From Glomus cerebriforme (taxonomy: Eukaryota > Glomeromycota > Glomeromycetes > Glomerales > Glomeraceae): a stretch of 36,985 nt of DNA. The first letter of the stretch is position 1, and each line of letters begins with the position of its first letter. The stretch lies in the NCBI GenBank assembly GCA_003550305.1, contig QKYT01000042.1:116595-153579 (forward strand), read 5' to 3'. Shown one piece after another: positions 1 to 10,928 of this stretch. A program made the position numbers and the translations under genes. Below the pieces are notes generated by a model, which saw nothing but the letters and a program-made list of their open reading frames with translations, did not search any database and was not told where the DNA came from.

Positions 1-428
1 ATTTTATTTTTTATTAAATTTTATGTTTGTTTCGATTTGTATAAAATTTTTGTATATGCAGATCATTTGCATGTGACATAAATTAGTCACAATGATTAAT
101 AAAAAATTACATATACTACCCTTAATTATAAAAAAATATTTATATACTATATATTAAAAGCTATAGTATTTTTCTTATATATATTATTTCTTTTTTTTTA
201 TATAAAAAAAAAAATTATTTTCTATATTTTCTATTAAAGTTAAAGTACTATATATTATATAATACTACATATAATAAAAAAAATAATAATAATTTTACAA
301 GAAAAAATTTTTTAATATTTTTTTTAAAAATATTTATTAAAAAACTAAAATTTTCTTTCTTTTAAATAAACTTTAAAAAGCTATATTATAAATAAAGTTT
401 ATAACAAAAAACTACCTTATGAAATTAG
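1..428. other. AT-rich non-coding stretch
   Basis: Homopolymeric A and T runs with stops in every frame. I see no gene, RNA gene or clear repeat before the MITE that starts at 431. Confidence 0.6.
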
Positions 429-430
429 TA

Positions 431-617
431 CAGTCGTCTCCCTTTATAGGCATCTCCCTGTTTAGTCATACCCTCCTTATAAGTACATTTATGCTTGGCT
501 CAAGTTACTAATAATATTATTAAAAAAACCTCCTCTATAGTCACATCATATAGGTTTTTTATAATCACACTTTTTTTTTTCAGTCCCAAGGGGTGTGATT
601 ATATAGGGGGACGACTG
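431..617. mobile_element. CAGTC-type MITE (pogo/Tc1-mariner-like), 187 bp
   Basis: The element begins CAGTCGTCTCCCTTTATA and ends with the inverted counterpart (TATAGGGGGACGACTG). It is flanked on both sides by TA (429-430 and 618-619), the target-site duplication expected of the Tc1/mariner/pogo superfamily. It has no coding capacity. The interior carries further CCTCC-TATA-GTCAC words resembling the inner part of the terminal repeat, and a short inverted pair around 570-600 (AATCACAC / GTGTGATT). The terminal repeat has a few mismatches, so it is not a very recent insertion. Superfamily assignment rests on the TA duplication and the CAGTC terminus only. Confidence 0.75.
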
Positions 618-619
618 TA

Positions 620-2006
620 TTAAATTGTAAATTTTTTAAAGTAAGTTATGTATTTTTAAAGTTTAAAAATTTAAATTAAGCAAAACTTTAAAAATTTATA
701 GTATTATTACTAAAGTAATTTAAATAATAAACTAAAAATTTTTAATAAATAAATAAAATATATCTTTGTATTCTTTTTAAATATATAATTATCAAAATTT
801 ATATAATTGTTTATGAGAAATTATAAAATTTTTATCTTGCTTTTATTATTTTTGTGATTACATAATTTGTCAAAATGATTACCATAAAATTAATAATATA
901 ATATATTCTATTCTATTTATATACATTAATTTTTTTTATTCTGCAAACAATTTTACATTTTTTTTTATTGTCAGTCTGAAACCAATTTCTGAATTTAAGA
1001 AGATATAATAACTACTTTTTGTTAGTCAAATAAAGAATTAATATTTATAAATTTTAAATTAAATATATTAAACTTATGATTAGTTAACATAATAATATAA
1101 GCAAATTTATGAGAAATGAAAAATAAATGCAAAAAGAAAATTCTCAACATTCACATATAAAAGATTATCATTTTCCTTAATATTATTTTAAGAATTTAAT
1201 TTTACTTAAAAATTACATATAAATATTTTTTATGATACAAGTTTTTAAATATATATAGTAAAAATTTGAATTATAAACTTGGTGATACAAAATTAATTCT
1301 TTAAAATTTGTAAGATACCTGGCCTATATAAGTATTTTTTTGAATTTTAATTGGTAATTCAATAAAGTTTATTTTGAAAATAAAGTTATTAATTTATTTT
1401 CTTTTTTAAAATGTTAAAAAATTTTTTAAGTATTATAAGTATTATAATTTTATTGTAAACTTTTAGTATTATATTTAAAAACTACTATTTATATAAATAT
1501 TTTCTTTAATAAATAATTTAAAATATTATTAATATTTAATTTTTTACTGTATATTTAAATAAATTTTTAAAATAATTATTTTGCAAAACTTAAATAATCT
1601 GATTTATTCTCATAAAATATAAAGATATACATATAAAATACGAATTTAATAAACTACATATTTAAAATTGTTTTTAATAAGGTAAAATAATTTTATTCGA
1701 ATTAATAAAAAATTTTGTTATTATACCTTTAATAATATTACCTGAATCATATAAAGTTATAATATCTAATGCAATGATTCATGAAAAAAATGCTTATATA
1801 TATAGAATAGCTTAAAAATCATCCCACAGTTATAAATTAAAAAAATTTAATTTAATGGGACTTATTGCGTTGAGGTAAAAAAAAAAAAAAAAAAACAATG
1901 GCAAAAAACTTCTAATACCTATATGAATTTACTTTGTAAATGGTAGTAAAAAAGATTATGGTATTAGAAATGAGTATATAGGAATATTGTATGTTAAATA
2001 AAGTGA
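620..2006. other. AT-rich non-coding stretch
   Basis: No coding region is recognisable. The only structure noted is a weak inverted pair, TCTAATACC (about 1912-1920) with GGTATTAGA (about 1960-1968), which brackets sequence just before the large hairpin near 2007. Confidence 0.55.
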
Positions 2007-2093
2007 AAACATTCATAAATTTGGTATTTTGCTATTAAAATATTGTTGTTATAAACACAATATTTAATAGCAAAATACCAAAGTATGGATGTT
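2007..2093. repeat. Long inverted repeat (hairpin) beside the cyclin stop codon
   Basis: A 26-bp near-perfect inverted repeat, arms 2020-2045 and 2057-2082, with one bulged A and an 11-nt loop. Pairing continues outward with a few mismatches to about 2007 and 2093, for a stem of roughly 37 bp. It lies 11 bases downstream of the stop codon of the minus-strand cyclin gene, so it should be transcribed in that gene's 3' UTR. Confidence 0.8.
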
Positions 2094-2103
2094 TAAACCT
2101 CAA

Positions 2104-3839
2104 TCACATATAATTATCCAGAGTCCTATTGCTGTTTTCAACAAATTTTCCATATGATATAGGCGGTGTGGGTTGTTGTGTTACAGATGGATAAGATTTT
2201 GATATTTGCATATTGTCTGAATTATGTTCCCTCGGTGAACTTGGGGCACTGTCAGCTGGTGTGGCAGGGTAAATTCCGACGTTGGATCGATTATGATAAT
2301 CCATTGTCTTTGGATCCATAGATCTCAAAGTTTCACGGAATATCGCAACCTCTCGTTGATTCTCTGCTCGTCTGAACGCGTCAGGATTACTTATCTCTGA
2401 ACCTGAAATAGCCTGGATATGTTTTAACAAAAGACTGCTCCAACGTTTGAAAATGTCCTCGGCTATGAAAAGATTGTAATCAATAAGTTTAAGAAAACAA
2501 ATTTCATTTGCATTTATTTCGTGAACGGGTAGACCAGATATTTTTGACCAGGCTCGATTAGAGTAATTACGATCTTGAAGATACTTTGATGCGACGATCA
2601 GAGCCGCTAAAAACATACGCCTGCCGCAGGTTGCTGGATCATTATTCTGACTTTGATTGGCATCTGGGAGATACTCGGAAGATGGGGTTGGGGGATATTC
2701 GGGACGTCGAGATATGGATGAAATTTGGGGTTTGATACGAAAAAGATAGAATAATGCAGTTTGAAGGGTTGAATAGGAAGTCCTTGAACGACGCAAAGTT
2801 TCTTGAAGGAATAAACGTAGTGGAATAATTTTTGCGCTAGGATTTACGGAAAAATTGGCCCAAATTACCTCAATGATGAGGCCAGCTGTATCTATAATTT
2901 GCCCAGTAATAAATTTGCCAGATCGATATAATTATAAATTAAGCGTCAATTTGATTTAAGCAGGTAAGAGGAGTTTGTTAATACGCTAGAATAAATCGTA
3001 TACCTCCTCTTGGATCCCCTTTTTCTTATAACCGATCACTCACCGACAAGGTTTTCAACAAAAGCAGCTTTTCGATGCTTTTCACTTATTAAAGACGGAA
3101 TTATATTGAGAATTGAAAATTCTTGATTCTCGTTTCCCGAATCATGATGATCTGCTATTGCTATAGAATGATTTCGAATGGAGTCTGACGCGTCTGCGGG
3201 AATCATGCATTTGTTAGTACCAGTAGAAACTTCTTTTTGTTGATGCGTGATCCTATCCAATTGATTATTAAAATTATTATCAATCGTTTTTTGAGACCCA
3301 TCATTATCAGAAGAAGTCATACTTTGTTGAAATGACGACCCCAAAGAATTATTATTATTATTGACTAAAGATACTTTTTCTTCTAAGGGTTCAAACTGAC
3401 AGGATTTTGAATAAGTTTTAAATTGGACAGTTCCATTAGAAGATAGCTGTGAATAATTCTGTATGGTGTTAGGTTTTGAAGATATATATGCATTTCCTCG
3501 AAACCGCCGTCTAAAAAACGGCAGACAACGAGAATGAACAATATTTGTAGGTTTTTGCGACCATGACTTTCCAGGTTTGGGACTTTCAAAGGAAGAATAT
3601 TCTTCAAGAGGTTGAGTGGCTTGTATCGTAATTTGCTGTAAATGAAGTTGAATACTATTACTCTCATTCAATTTTCTACGTTTTTGAATAACTTGTTGCA
3701 GTTGTTGTTGCTCGAGATGGTAGTTGTTGTCTTCCAAATAATGTTTTAGTGGTAGCTGCTGCGGAGAACCACCCATGTGGTCGCACTTCTCGTTTGGCAA
3801 AAATATCCCCATTCGTCGTTTTTTCATTCTGAGAAACAC
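2104..3839 (-). CDS. PCL/PHO80-type (Pho85-family) cyclin, two exons
   Basis: A cyclin expected to bind and activate a Pho85/Pef1-type cyclin-dependent kinase. Exon 1 is 3044-3839 and exon 2 is 2104-2891. The 152-nt intron starts GTGAGTG and ends ATTATAG, and the join creates the Asp codon of the cyclin-box start ENLVDTAGLIIEVIWA. The predicted protein is 527 aa. Residues 1-265 are a low-complexity N-terminal region rich in Gln, Asn and Ser, with a basic stretch near the start (MKKRRMG). The cyclin box (about 266-430) has the family signatures LFLQETLRRSRTSYSTLQ, AALIVASKYLQDRNYSNRAW and GLPVHEINANEICFLKLIDY. The last 70 or so residues are Pro/Ser-rich with several SP/TP sites. The ATG at 3839 is the first in the open frame; internal Met codons at residues 5 and 10 are alternatives. 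Which PCL subgroup it belongs to cannot be decided here. Confidence 0.88.
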
Positions 3840-6240
3840 CTTGTCGAAAGATCATCAAGAAATTTGGCTAGGCAAGTTTATAATAAGTTGAATAATAAAT
3901 ATATCATTTCTTATCCGTAGAAGCTTTTTATTAAGGGTTTTATAGCTATAAGTGGAAGTAAAGGTATGCTAATAATGTGTACGCAGTTAACTTAAAGGCT
4001 GAAACAGAAGAGAATATAATTCTAAAGAAAACTATATAACTATGATAAAATTGATAGGTGCTCAAAAAATTTGCCGCAGCTCTCTCTGATATCAAAAATA
4101 CTTTATCAGGTGTATATTTATATACAAATCCAGAGATATTATATAATCTAATAAAGTTAAACATTTGTTCAATCAATATATTTTATTTATATTTATTGTC
4201 TATTTTCGTCATTTGTTAAAAAATAAGGGGTCAATTTCAAAATCTTACCGCAGCCTGAGCTGCAGAATAATATGAAATATAAAAGAATGGTTTTGTATTT
4301 TTCATTATTTATTTTTTTTCTCCAGCGCCACCCGCCATCCTGTAGTAAAAAAGCGCAGTAACTGGCCGTAATAAGTTACGGCAGTATAACAACAATGCAT
4401 TTGGTCAAACCTAGCACAGTTCGTATATATCCACCATAAATGCTTTATATCATTTACACATCATTTTCATATACAAATTAGCCTGAAGAATTACATTTAC
4501 CTTGGGCAAAACTTTTATGTTCTCGGTTAGGTTAAAATGAGCTGCAAATTTTTTTCTGCGGATAATTTTTTACCCAACCAAATTTATTATAAATTGCATG
4601 ATCAAATTAATTTTGTGATCACGATTTCTAATTTTGTAACTGTTTTTGATATTAGTATAAAAATTTTTTTTACAAGCACTATTCTAATTTAATTAAAAAT
4701 CCGCATCTGATGCGTTTTTTTATGTATTGAAAAATTTAATGGCAATCCAATTCTAAAATTCTATTAAATATTTTGAATATTAAAATTACAAACATTTAAA
4801 TTGAATTATTGAATTATAAAAAAAAGAGTATTTTGCTAAATGTCTTAAAGGTAATATTACTACATTTAATTTATATAATTTTATTTTAAATATTAACCAA
4901 ATTATAAAATATTATTAAGAAAACTATTATTTGATTACTTTTTTAAAAAAATAATATAAAAAATTTGATTTTATAAATAAATTCCAATTAAACACTAATA
5001 TTGCTAACATTTTGAAATATAAGACAAATATATATATATAAAAAAAATAATTTAAATAATATACTGTATATTACATATTAGTTATCAAATTAATTAATAT
5101 ATTAATTATCTTTATTTATTATATTAATTTTTTTATTAATTAAAATTAATTTTATTACTTTAAATCCAATTTTAATTACTATTTATAAAATAAAACTTTT
5201 ATTTATATCTTTAAGTTTATATTCATAAATAAATAAAAAAAATAGATTAAAAGTAAGCTAAAGATAACTTTTTTGCAAAAACTCATAATTTGTTACCATA
5301 AGATTACTTAATTGCTAACAAGCCACATTGATATCAAATTAATCATATGATGATGTGATTGGTTATGATTTTGTAAAAAATTAAAAAAATTTAGTCAATA
5401 TATTAAATAACAAGATTTTTTATTTATCAAATAAAGTAAATAAACTTTAAAATAAAATTAATTATATATAATAAAATTAATTATTATAATAAAAATACAT
5501 TATATCATTATATAAGAATTAATTATAAATTAAAAATTTTATATAATAAAAATATCTATTAAGAGAATTATTATTAAAAAATTAAATAAATAATTATTAT
5601 TAGGAAAGTAACATATATTATATAATTATAGGTTTCTTATAAAGCCAATCTCCTCACCTTCTAGTTAAATTTAATAATATTCATATAATTTATTGAATAA
5701 TGTAGGATTGTAGGTATTATTCTTAATTTGATAAAATTGGTCAAAAAAAATTTTTTAGTAAACACTTTTTTTGTATATTATTAAAATTTAAAATGAAAAA
5801 TTTATTTAAAAAATACATTATTAATAGTTTTTTTTAATAATAATAAAAATTAATTATAATATAAAATTGAAAGATTTTTTTATAATATATATAAAAGTAT
5901 TTTTTAAAAATTTTAAAAACATTTATTTGAAATATTTTCACAAAATCTGAAAATATAATTGATTTACAAAAAACCATGATCTGTACATCTAAATATCTGA
6001 TTAATATATGTTTTATGACATATTCTTTAGATATTATTTAATCTATAAATATGCAGATTTTTCTAACTATATCAAAATATAATAAAGTTTATATTTATAA
6101 AATACCTATAAGCTAATATTAAAGATTCTGCAATGCTTTTAAATATTATTATATGATAAATACAAAAAATTTTATGTATTTAAAAATTGGTCTATATATA
6201 GAATATTCTGATATATGAAAAGAAATTAGACATAAATTTT
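3840..6240. other. Upstream region of the cyclin gene, then AT-rich DNA
   Basis: 4316-4440 is noticeably richer in G and C (GCGCCACCCGCC, GCGCAGTAACTGGCCG) than its surroundings and may be promoter or 5' UTR sequence of the minus-strand cyclin gene. From about 4560 to 6240 the DNA is AT-rich with no recognisable gene or RNA. Confidence 0.45.
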
Positions 6241-6299
6241 AAGAAGAAATTAAAATAAAATTAAAGAATATCTAGTGATCAAAATTCCAATTCAAGATT

Positions 6300-6720
6300 T
6301 TTTACAAATTAATCAATTACAGCTCAGCTAATCTTAAAGTTCAAAATCTACTTAGATTAACCAAATTTTACAAAAACTAATTGAAGAAATTATAGTAGTT
6401 GATACCACTCCACCTTCAAATACTGCTACATAGAAAAAACTGCAGAAATTATTAGTACAACTAATACAAAGCTTACTGAACTTCAATGAATTTATAATTC
6501 TACTACAGATTTGAAAATTTGAAATATTTGATAAAATGTATGGTAACTCTCAAGCAAATTTTGCAGAATAAGAATAACAAGATTAGAAAATTGAAATGTC
6601 AAGCAGAATATCAACAAAAATATAGAGCAAAAAAAAATCAAAACTCTTACAAAAGTATCAAGAAGTAATATAATATAATCCATCTGGTCATTCATCTATC
6701 AGTAAATTTTTAAGAGTATC
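6300..6720 (+). pseudogene. Decayed coding repeat, coiled-coil type
   Basis: Short stretches of plausible plus-strand coding sequence survive but are broken by many stops and frame changes. The clearest piece, around 6596-6640, reads QAEYQQKYRAKKNQ, a basic Gln-rich helical run. It is preceded by a Thr-rich stretch around 6440-6480 and followed near 6670-6700 by YNPSGHSS. Several stops are TAA or TAG where a Gln-rich helix would be expected. I do not recognise the family securely. It is best read as a remnant of a repeated gene, not a functional gene. Confidence 0.3.
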
Positions 6721-7138
6721 AAACATTATATTAAATAACATTAGTATTGTTTAATACAGAATAACAAAATCCTATAATAACTGACACATAACTGACACTA
6801 ATCAATAAACTTGTATTTAATATTAAACAATGCATATTATAATATTAAGCAACATATATAAAAAAAATGTATTTTATTTAATAAAACTATAATACTAATA
6901 AGCTATACTATTATAATGTTTTATTTTGCTATTTACCCAAATAATTATTATTATATTAAACTTGTACACTTTGTTTGATTTGGAGCATTTCTTTAAATAT
7001 ATCTTCATTGTTATACTTAAAATTAGAGATAAATTAATTTTATAATTACATTAAAAGATAAATAATACTTTAGATTATACAAAAGAGAGCTTTCTAACAT
7101 ATTATGCCAAAAAAAAGCATTTAATATAAAGAAATTAA
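6721..7138. other. AT-rich spacer
   Basis: Nothing recognisable between the decayed repeat and the acidic tail of the next minus-strand gene remnant. Confidence 0.5.
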
Positions 7139-9435
7139 TCATCAACATCACTATTATTTTCAGAATGTTCATTTTCAGATCGTTCAGCTTCACTAGCTTC
7201 ATTATTACCTTACAATAATTAAAATACAGTTGATAAAAATAGATAAAAATACTAAAGATGGTAATAATCCATAAAAACAAAAACAATACCTTAAAAAATT
7301 TTGTGTACTATTTATCAATAATATCAGTTTTTAATTTTGAAGATAAAAAATCCTCATCAAAAATAATTTCTAAGATTACTTGATACCAAATTGCATTCTT
7401 TCTTGTTTGCTCTTTGCTAGCAACAAAAACTTTCTTAATAATTAATGATAAATATGTATCAGAATTTTTATTATCAGGATTAACAGGATTATACAGGTCA
7501 TCATGAACTTGTTTAATAGCACTACTTGTTTTTCAACTTTTTATCTGTTTTCTTGTAAAATTTTTATCAAAAGAAATAATTTGGTTAATCCCAAATACTA
7601 CTTACAAGCTTTCTTTAACATGATGGATGTAGTACCCTTTTTTAACGTGATTCTTTTCAAGTAACTATAAAGTAAACAATATTAATAAATAAAGTTTTAA
7701 TGAATTTAATGAATTTATAAGTAAAACACTTACTTTTGAATATAAAGTATCATTTCACAACTTATTATATGAAATACCTTTTTTATTTAACTTTTCCAAT
7801 CTTTCAGAAAATGATTCATCATTTTTTTAAGCATTTTTTTTATTTCTTTGTCTGATACTATTTCATGGTTATGAAATAGCTTATATACAAGTTTTTTAAT
7901 CATGTCCTACAAGTAAAATGATTAAATATAATTTAATAGAAAATAATAAAATAAAAATAAAGTTTATTTTGTAAAACGTGTCATCTTTTCCTTTTTGTTT
8001 ATTACTGAGAACTATTTGTTTTTTGATAATATCAGAAATATCATTCAATTTCTTTTCAAAATTCATCTCAAATTTTAACAAATTCCTACCAAGCTCTCTT
8101 ATGGTAATTGTATTTTCTTGTTCTGTATTAAGAATTTTATTCAATGTGTATTAAATCAATTCTATATAATATAAATTAATTAGTAATTGATAAAAAATGA
8201 AACATTAAGGGTAGGGTATTTTGTCAACTCCATAGTTGATTCAGTGGTCGATATGTGTAACATTTTAAAAATAGTACTTCATGTGATGATCAACATTAAT
8301 GATCAATAAAATCAATTAATTTCACATGATAATTTATTAAGAAACACTTCGCACAAAAGAAAAATTAAAGAAAAAACAAAGAAAAATAAAAAATAATTCA
8401 TTATTTTATTTTTATAATTAATAGAAAATTTCACAATTTCACCAATTTATTGCCAATAATAATTATAACTATTNCTATTTTGTAAAATAAATTATAAAAA
8501 CAAGACATTACTTTAAAATTTAAAAAAAATTAATATACAGTATGTGTTCTTTGTAAAATGATTTTAATTTTTTTTTTAAAAAAATAGACAAATTACTCTT
8601 TAATAACTTCAATATAACATGCTTATTCATAATTACGATTATTTAAAAATACATAATTAATCTATAACGCTTATATTGTAAAAAAAAGTAGTAATAATTA
8701 GAAATCTAAAAATAGAATAATATTGAACTATAGATTTAAGAAATAGCTTATAATAAACTTAAAAAAAATTAGTCTTACCATTATATTATTATATAAGTAA
8801 ACTTGTAGATAAAGAAGCCGGGTTGTTTAGTTTTAAGTTTGGTAAAGTAATAGCATAAACTGACTGAGTTAGTGCAAATAATGAGCAACTTTAGAGTATA
8901 ATGAGCAACTTGCAGCTAAACTTTTGTCAAGTAAAACTTTTTGAAAAAAAAGTGTATACTTAAAAAACTAATTAAACCAAGTATGAAGGCTCTTTAAAGA
9001 CATGAAAATAAAAAATTTAAATGCCGTTAATATATTTCTTTAGTGGCTTGGCTTTGTCACACTTTTTTTTAATCGATAAAATTTGTTTGGGCCGTGATCA
9101 GCATATATGTAACATATGTGTAACCATTAATCAAAATATTCTACCCTTAAATATAAAAATACAAATCAGGTTGCTTCTTAGTGCATTGAATGTCAGTTAG
9201 TTAATTAAAAAAAGAATAGTGATATAGTAGAACAAATTTAATAATAAAATAAAAAATGGACATAATTTATTAACCGTTTGTTCAAGATCTAGTATTTCTT
9301 CATAATTGATTATTACTCTAGATATTAAATTACTTTGTTCATTAATATGTAATTTTTTCTGTTGGGATTCTGAAGTATTTCTATGCAAAGTTCGGGATTT
9401 GGAAGTTATTCTATTATTTGGATCATCTTCATTAG
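7139..9435 (-). pseudogene. Decayed lineage-type gene: coiled coil, helical core, acidic tail (copy A)
   Basis: Minus-strand coding pieces can be followed from high to low coordinates. 9275-9435 is an exon-like piece (NEDDPNNRITSKS... to EEILDLEQT), with an AG acceptor at 9436 and a GT donor at 9274. About 7980-8140 is a coiled coil (LGRNLLKFEMNFEKKLNDIS). About 7750-7905 starts DMIKKLVYKLFHNHEIVSDK and ends at a GTAAGTG donor. 7310-7560 contains IKQVHDDLYNPVNPDNKNSD and ends IFDEDFLSSKLKTDIIDK. 7139-7210 is an acidic tail (NNEASEAERSENEHSENNSD) ending in TAA. At least two in-frame TGA codons stand where Trp would fit, and there is a frameshift near 7830. I know no function. The architecture matches the neighbouring copy at 10.9-12.3 kb, so it belongs to a repeated family. 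Confidence 0.45.
8209..9146. mobile_element. TTAA-flanked non-autonomous element (piggyBac-like TSD), 938 bp
   Basis: The sequence is bounded by TTAA on both sides (8205-8208 and 9147-9150). Its termini are inverted: GGGTAGGGTATTTTG at the left and CAAAATATTCTACCC at the right, 13 of 15 matching. TTAA is the target duplication of piggyBac-type elements. The interior has no coding sequence. Subterminal inverted words occur too (GATATGTGTAAC at about 8252, GTTACATATATG-like words near 9110). It sits between two exon-like pieces of the surrounding minus-strand gene remnant, so it inserted into an intron or broke the gene. Superfamily is inferred from the TTAA only. Confidence 0.55.
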
Positions 9436-9459
9436 CTAATTTAATGTAATAAAAAAATT

Positions 9460-10300
9460 AATACAAAATTAATGAAGGGTAATGCAGTATAATTCAATAA
9501 AATACTTTGCATTTCAGTTGTCTAATAAAAATAATGAGCAATATTATATTTTTATTTTGTTAGTAAAAAAATAATCGTACAATAATAATAAATATGATAA
9601 GTTAATAGTATATTAATAAAAAACCTTTCACTTTAGGTACTGTAAATTAAGATGATTTTAGTTGCTTAGAGTATTACTTAATGAACAACCTTTTTCTTTA
9701 TCTCAAATTTTCATTTTATATATACACTAGAGAATATTTAAAAACAATTAAAAGCAAAAACCAAGAAAAAATGCTTCCTCATATTTTTTCTAAAATCATA
9801 AGTTGTCAGTATATTTTTTGAAATTAATTAGCCATTTACATATTTTTAAAATACACTAAAAAAGATTAATACAAGTATACAACATAATTAATTTGATCAA
9901 TTAATTTTTTTAAATTGATTAATCAATAAATTAAGTGATGAGCAATAATAAAATATACTCATATTATTATAAATTCATATGCAATAAATAATAAAATATA
10001 CTCATGTTATTATGAATTCGTGTTAATTAATTTTTTTAATTGATGTCAATTGATAATTAATAATTAAATTATCAAAATCAAATTTCACACATTACTTTCA
10101 TGGTATTGTATAATCAAAATTTAATATAATAATCATTTAATTCTATTAGTATATAAATAAAGAAAATTAATAAAATATATAATACAATTTAGTTAGTAAA
10201 CCAATTGATTAATATTTTGTCTTGTTTGATAATATATGTGTCTTGAGAAACTAATTAAACAATTGAATTAAGATTGCCTGCCAAAACTCATTTGGCTCAA
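9460..10300. other. AT-rich spacer
   Basis: AT-rich DNA with no recognisable gene. Near 9940-10020 there is a short direct repeat (AATAATAAAATATACTCAT with ATTATNAATTC, two copies about 45 bp apart). Confidence 0.45.
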
Positions 10301-10531
10301 TGTAGAAAGTTGAAACTTCCTATATAGTGCTAAAACTGCTAAAACGCTGAAATACCAAAACCTAGTATTTTAGTATTTCAGCATTATTTTCTTAATGATT
10401 TAATTAGAGTTTCAGCACTTATATATAAAATAAAGTTGGTACATCAGGAATTTATTTAGTACAAAGTATTTCATAAATCTATGTCTTTGTAATATTACGT
10501 AAGGCTACGACCCCATAGAAAGACTACGGAA

Positions 10532-10760
10532 TATAATACTCTGATAATTTATGTAGTGTAATACTCCGTAATTTTACCAAGTGTAATACTCCATTATATT
10601 AAGATGCGTAATATTTTGAAACACTGCATAATACTTCAAAATATTTACGAGAACTAATTATATAACATTTCATTTTACATAGTGTAATACTCCGCAATTT
10701 TATGCATAATCTAGCGTTAATATTTTATTTACATAATGTAATACTTTGCAACTTTATGCA
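10532..10760. repeat. Tandem array of a TGTAATACTCCG motif, 25-bp period
   Basis: The motif TGTAATACTCCG and close variants begin at 10532, 10557, 10582 and 10607 (exact 25-bp steps), then about 10627, 10683 and 10737 (steps of about 20, 56 and 54). Copies are often followed by AATTTTA and, in the last two, TATGCATAA. The unit contains CpG, unusual for this AT-rich background. Confidence 0.7.
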
Positions 10761-10928
10761 TAACCTATTTGTTAGTAGCTTTTATAAATCATTATTATAC
10801 TCTGAAAAAATATCTGAAAAAATATACAATAATAACAATATATTCAATGTTTATTATGTTTATTATTATATTATATGATAAAATAAAAATAATAAATATG
10901 ATAAAACAAATTACTAAATTTGAAAAGA

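Noticed and set aside
3946..4176. Minus-strand open frame of 76 codons upstream of the cyclin gene
   Set aside because: Hydrophobic, Tyr/Phe-rich translation of AT-rich DNA with no homology; more likely promoter or 5' UTR.
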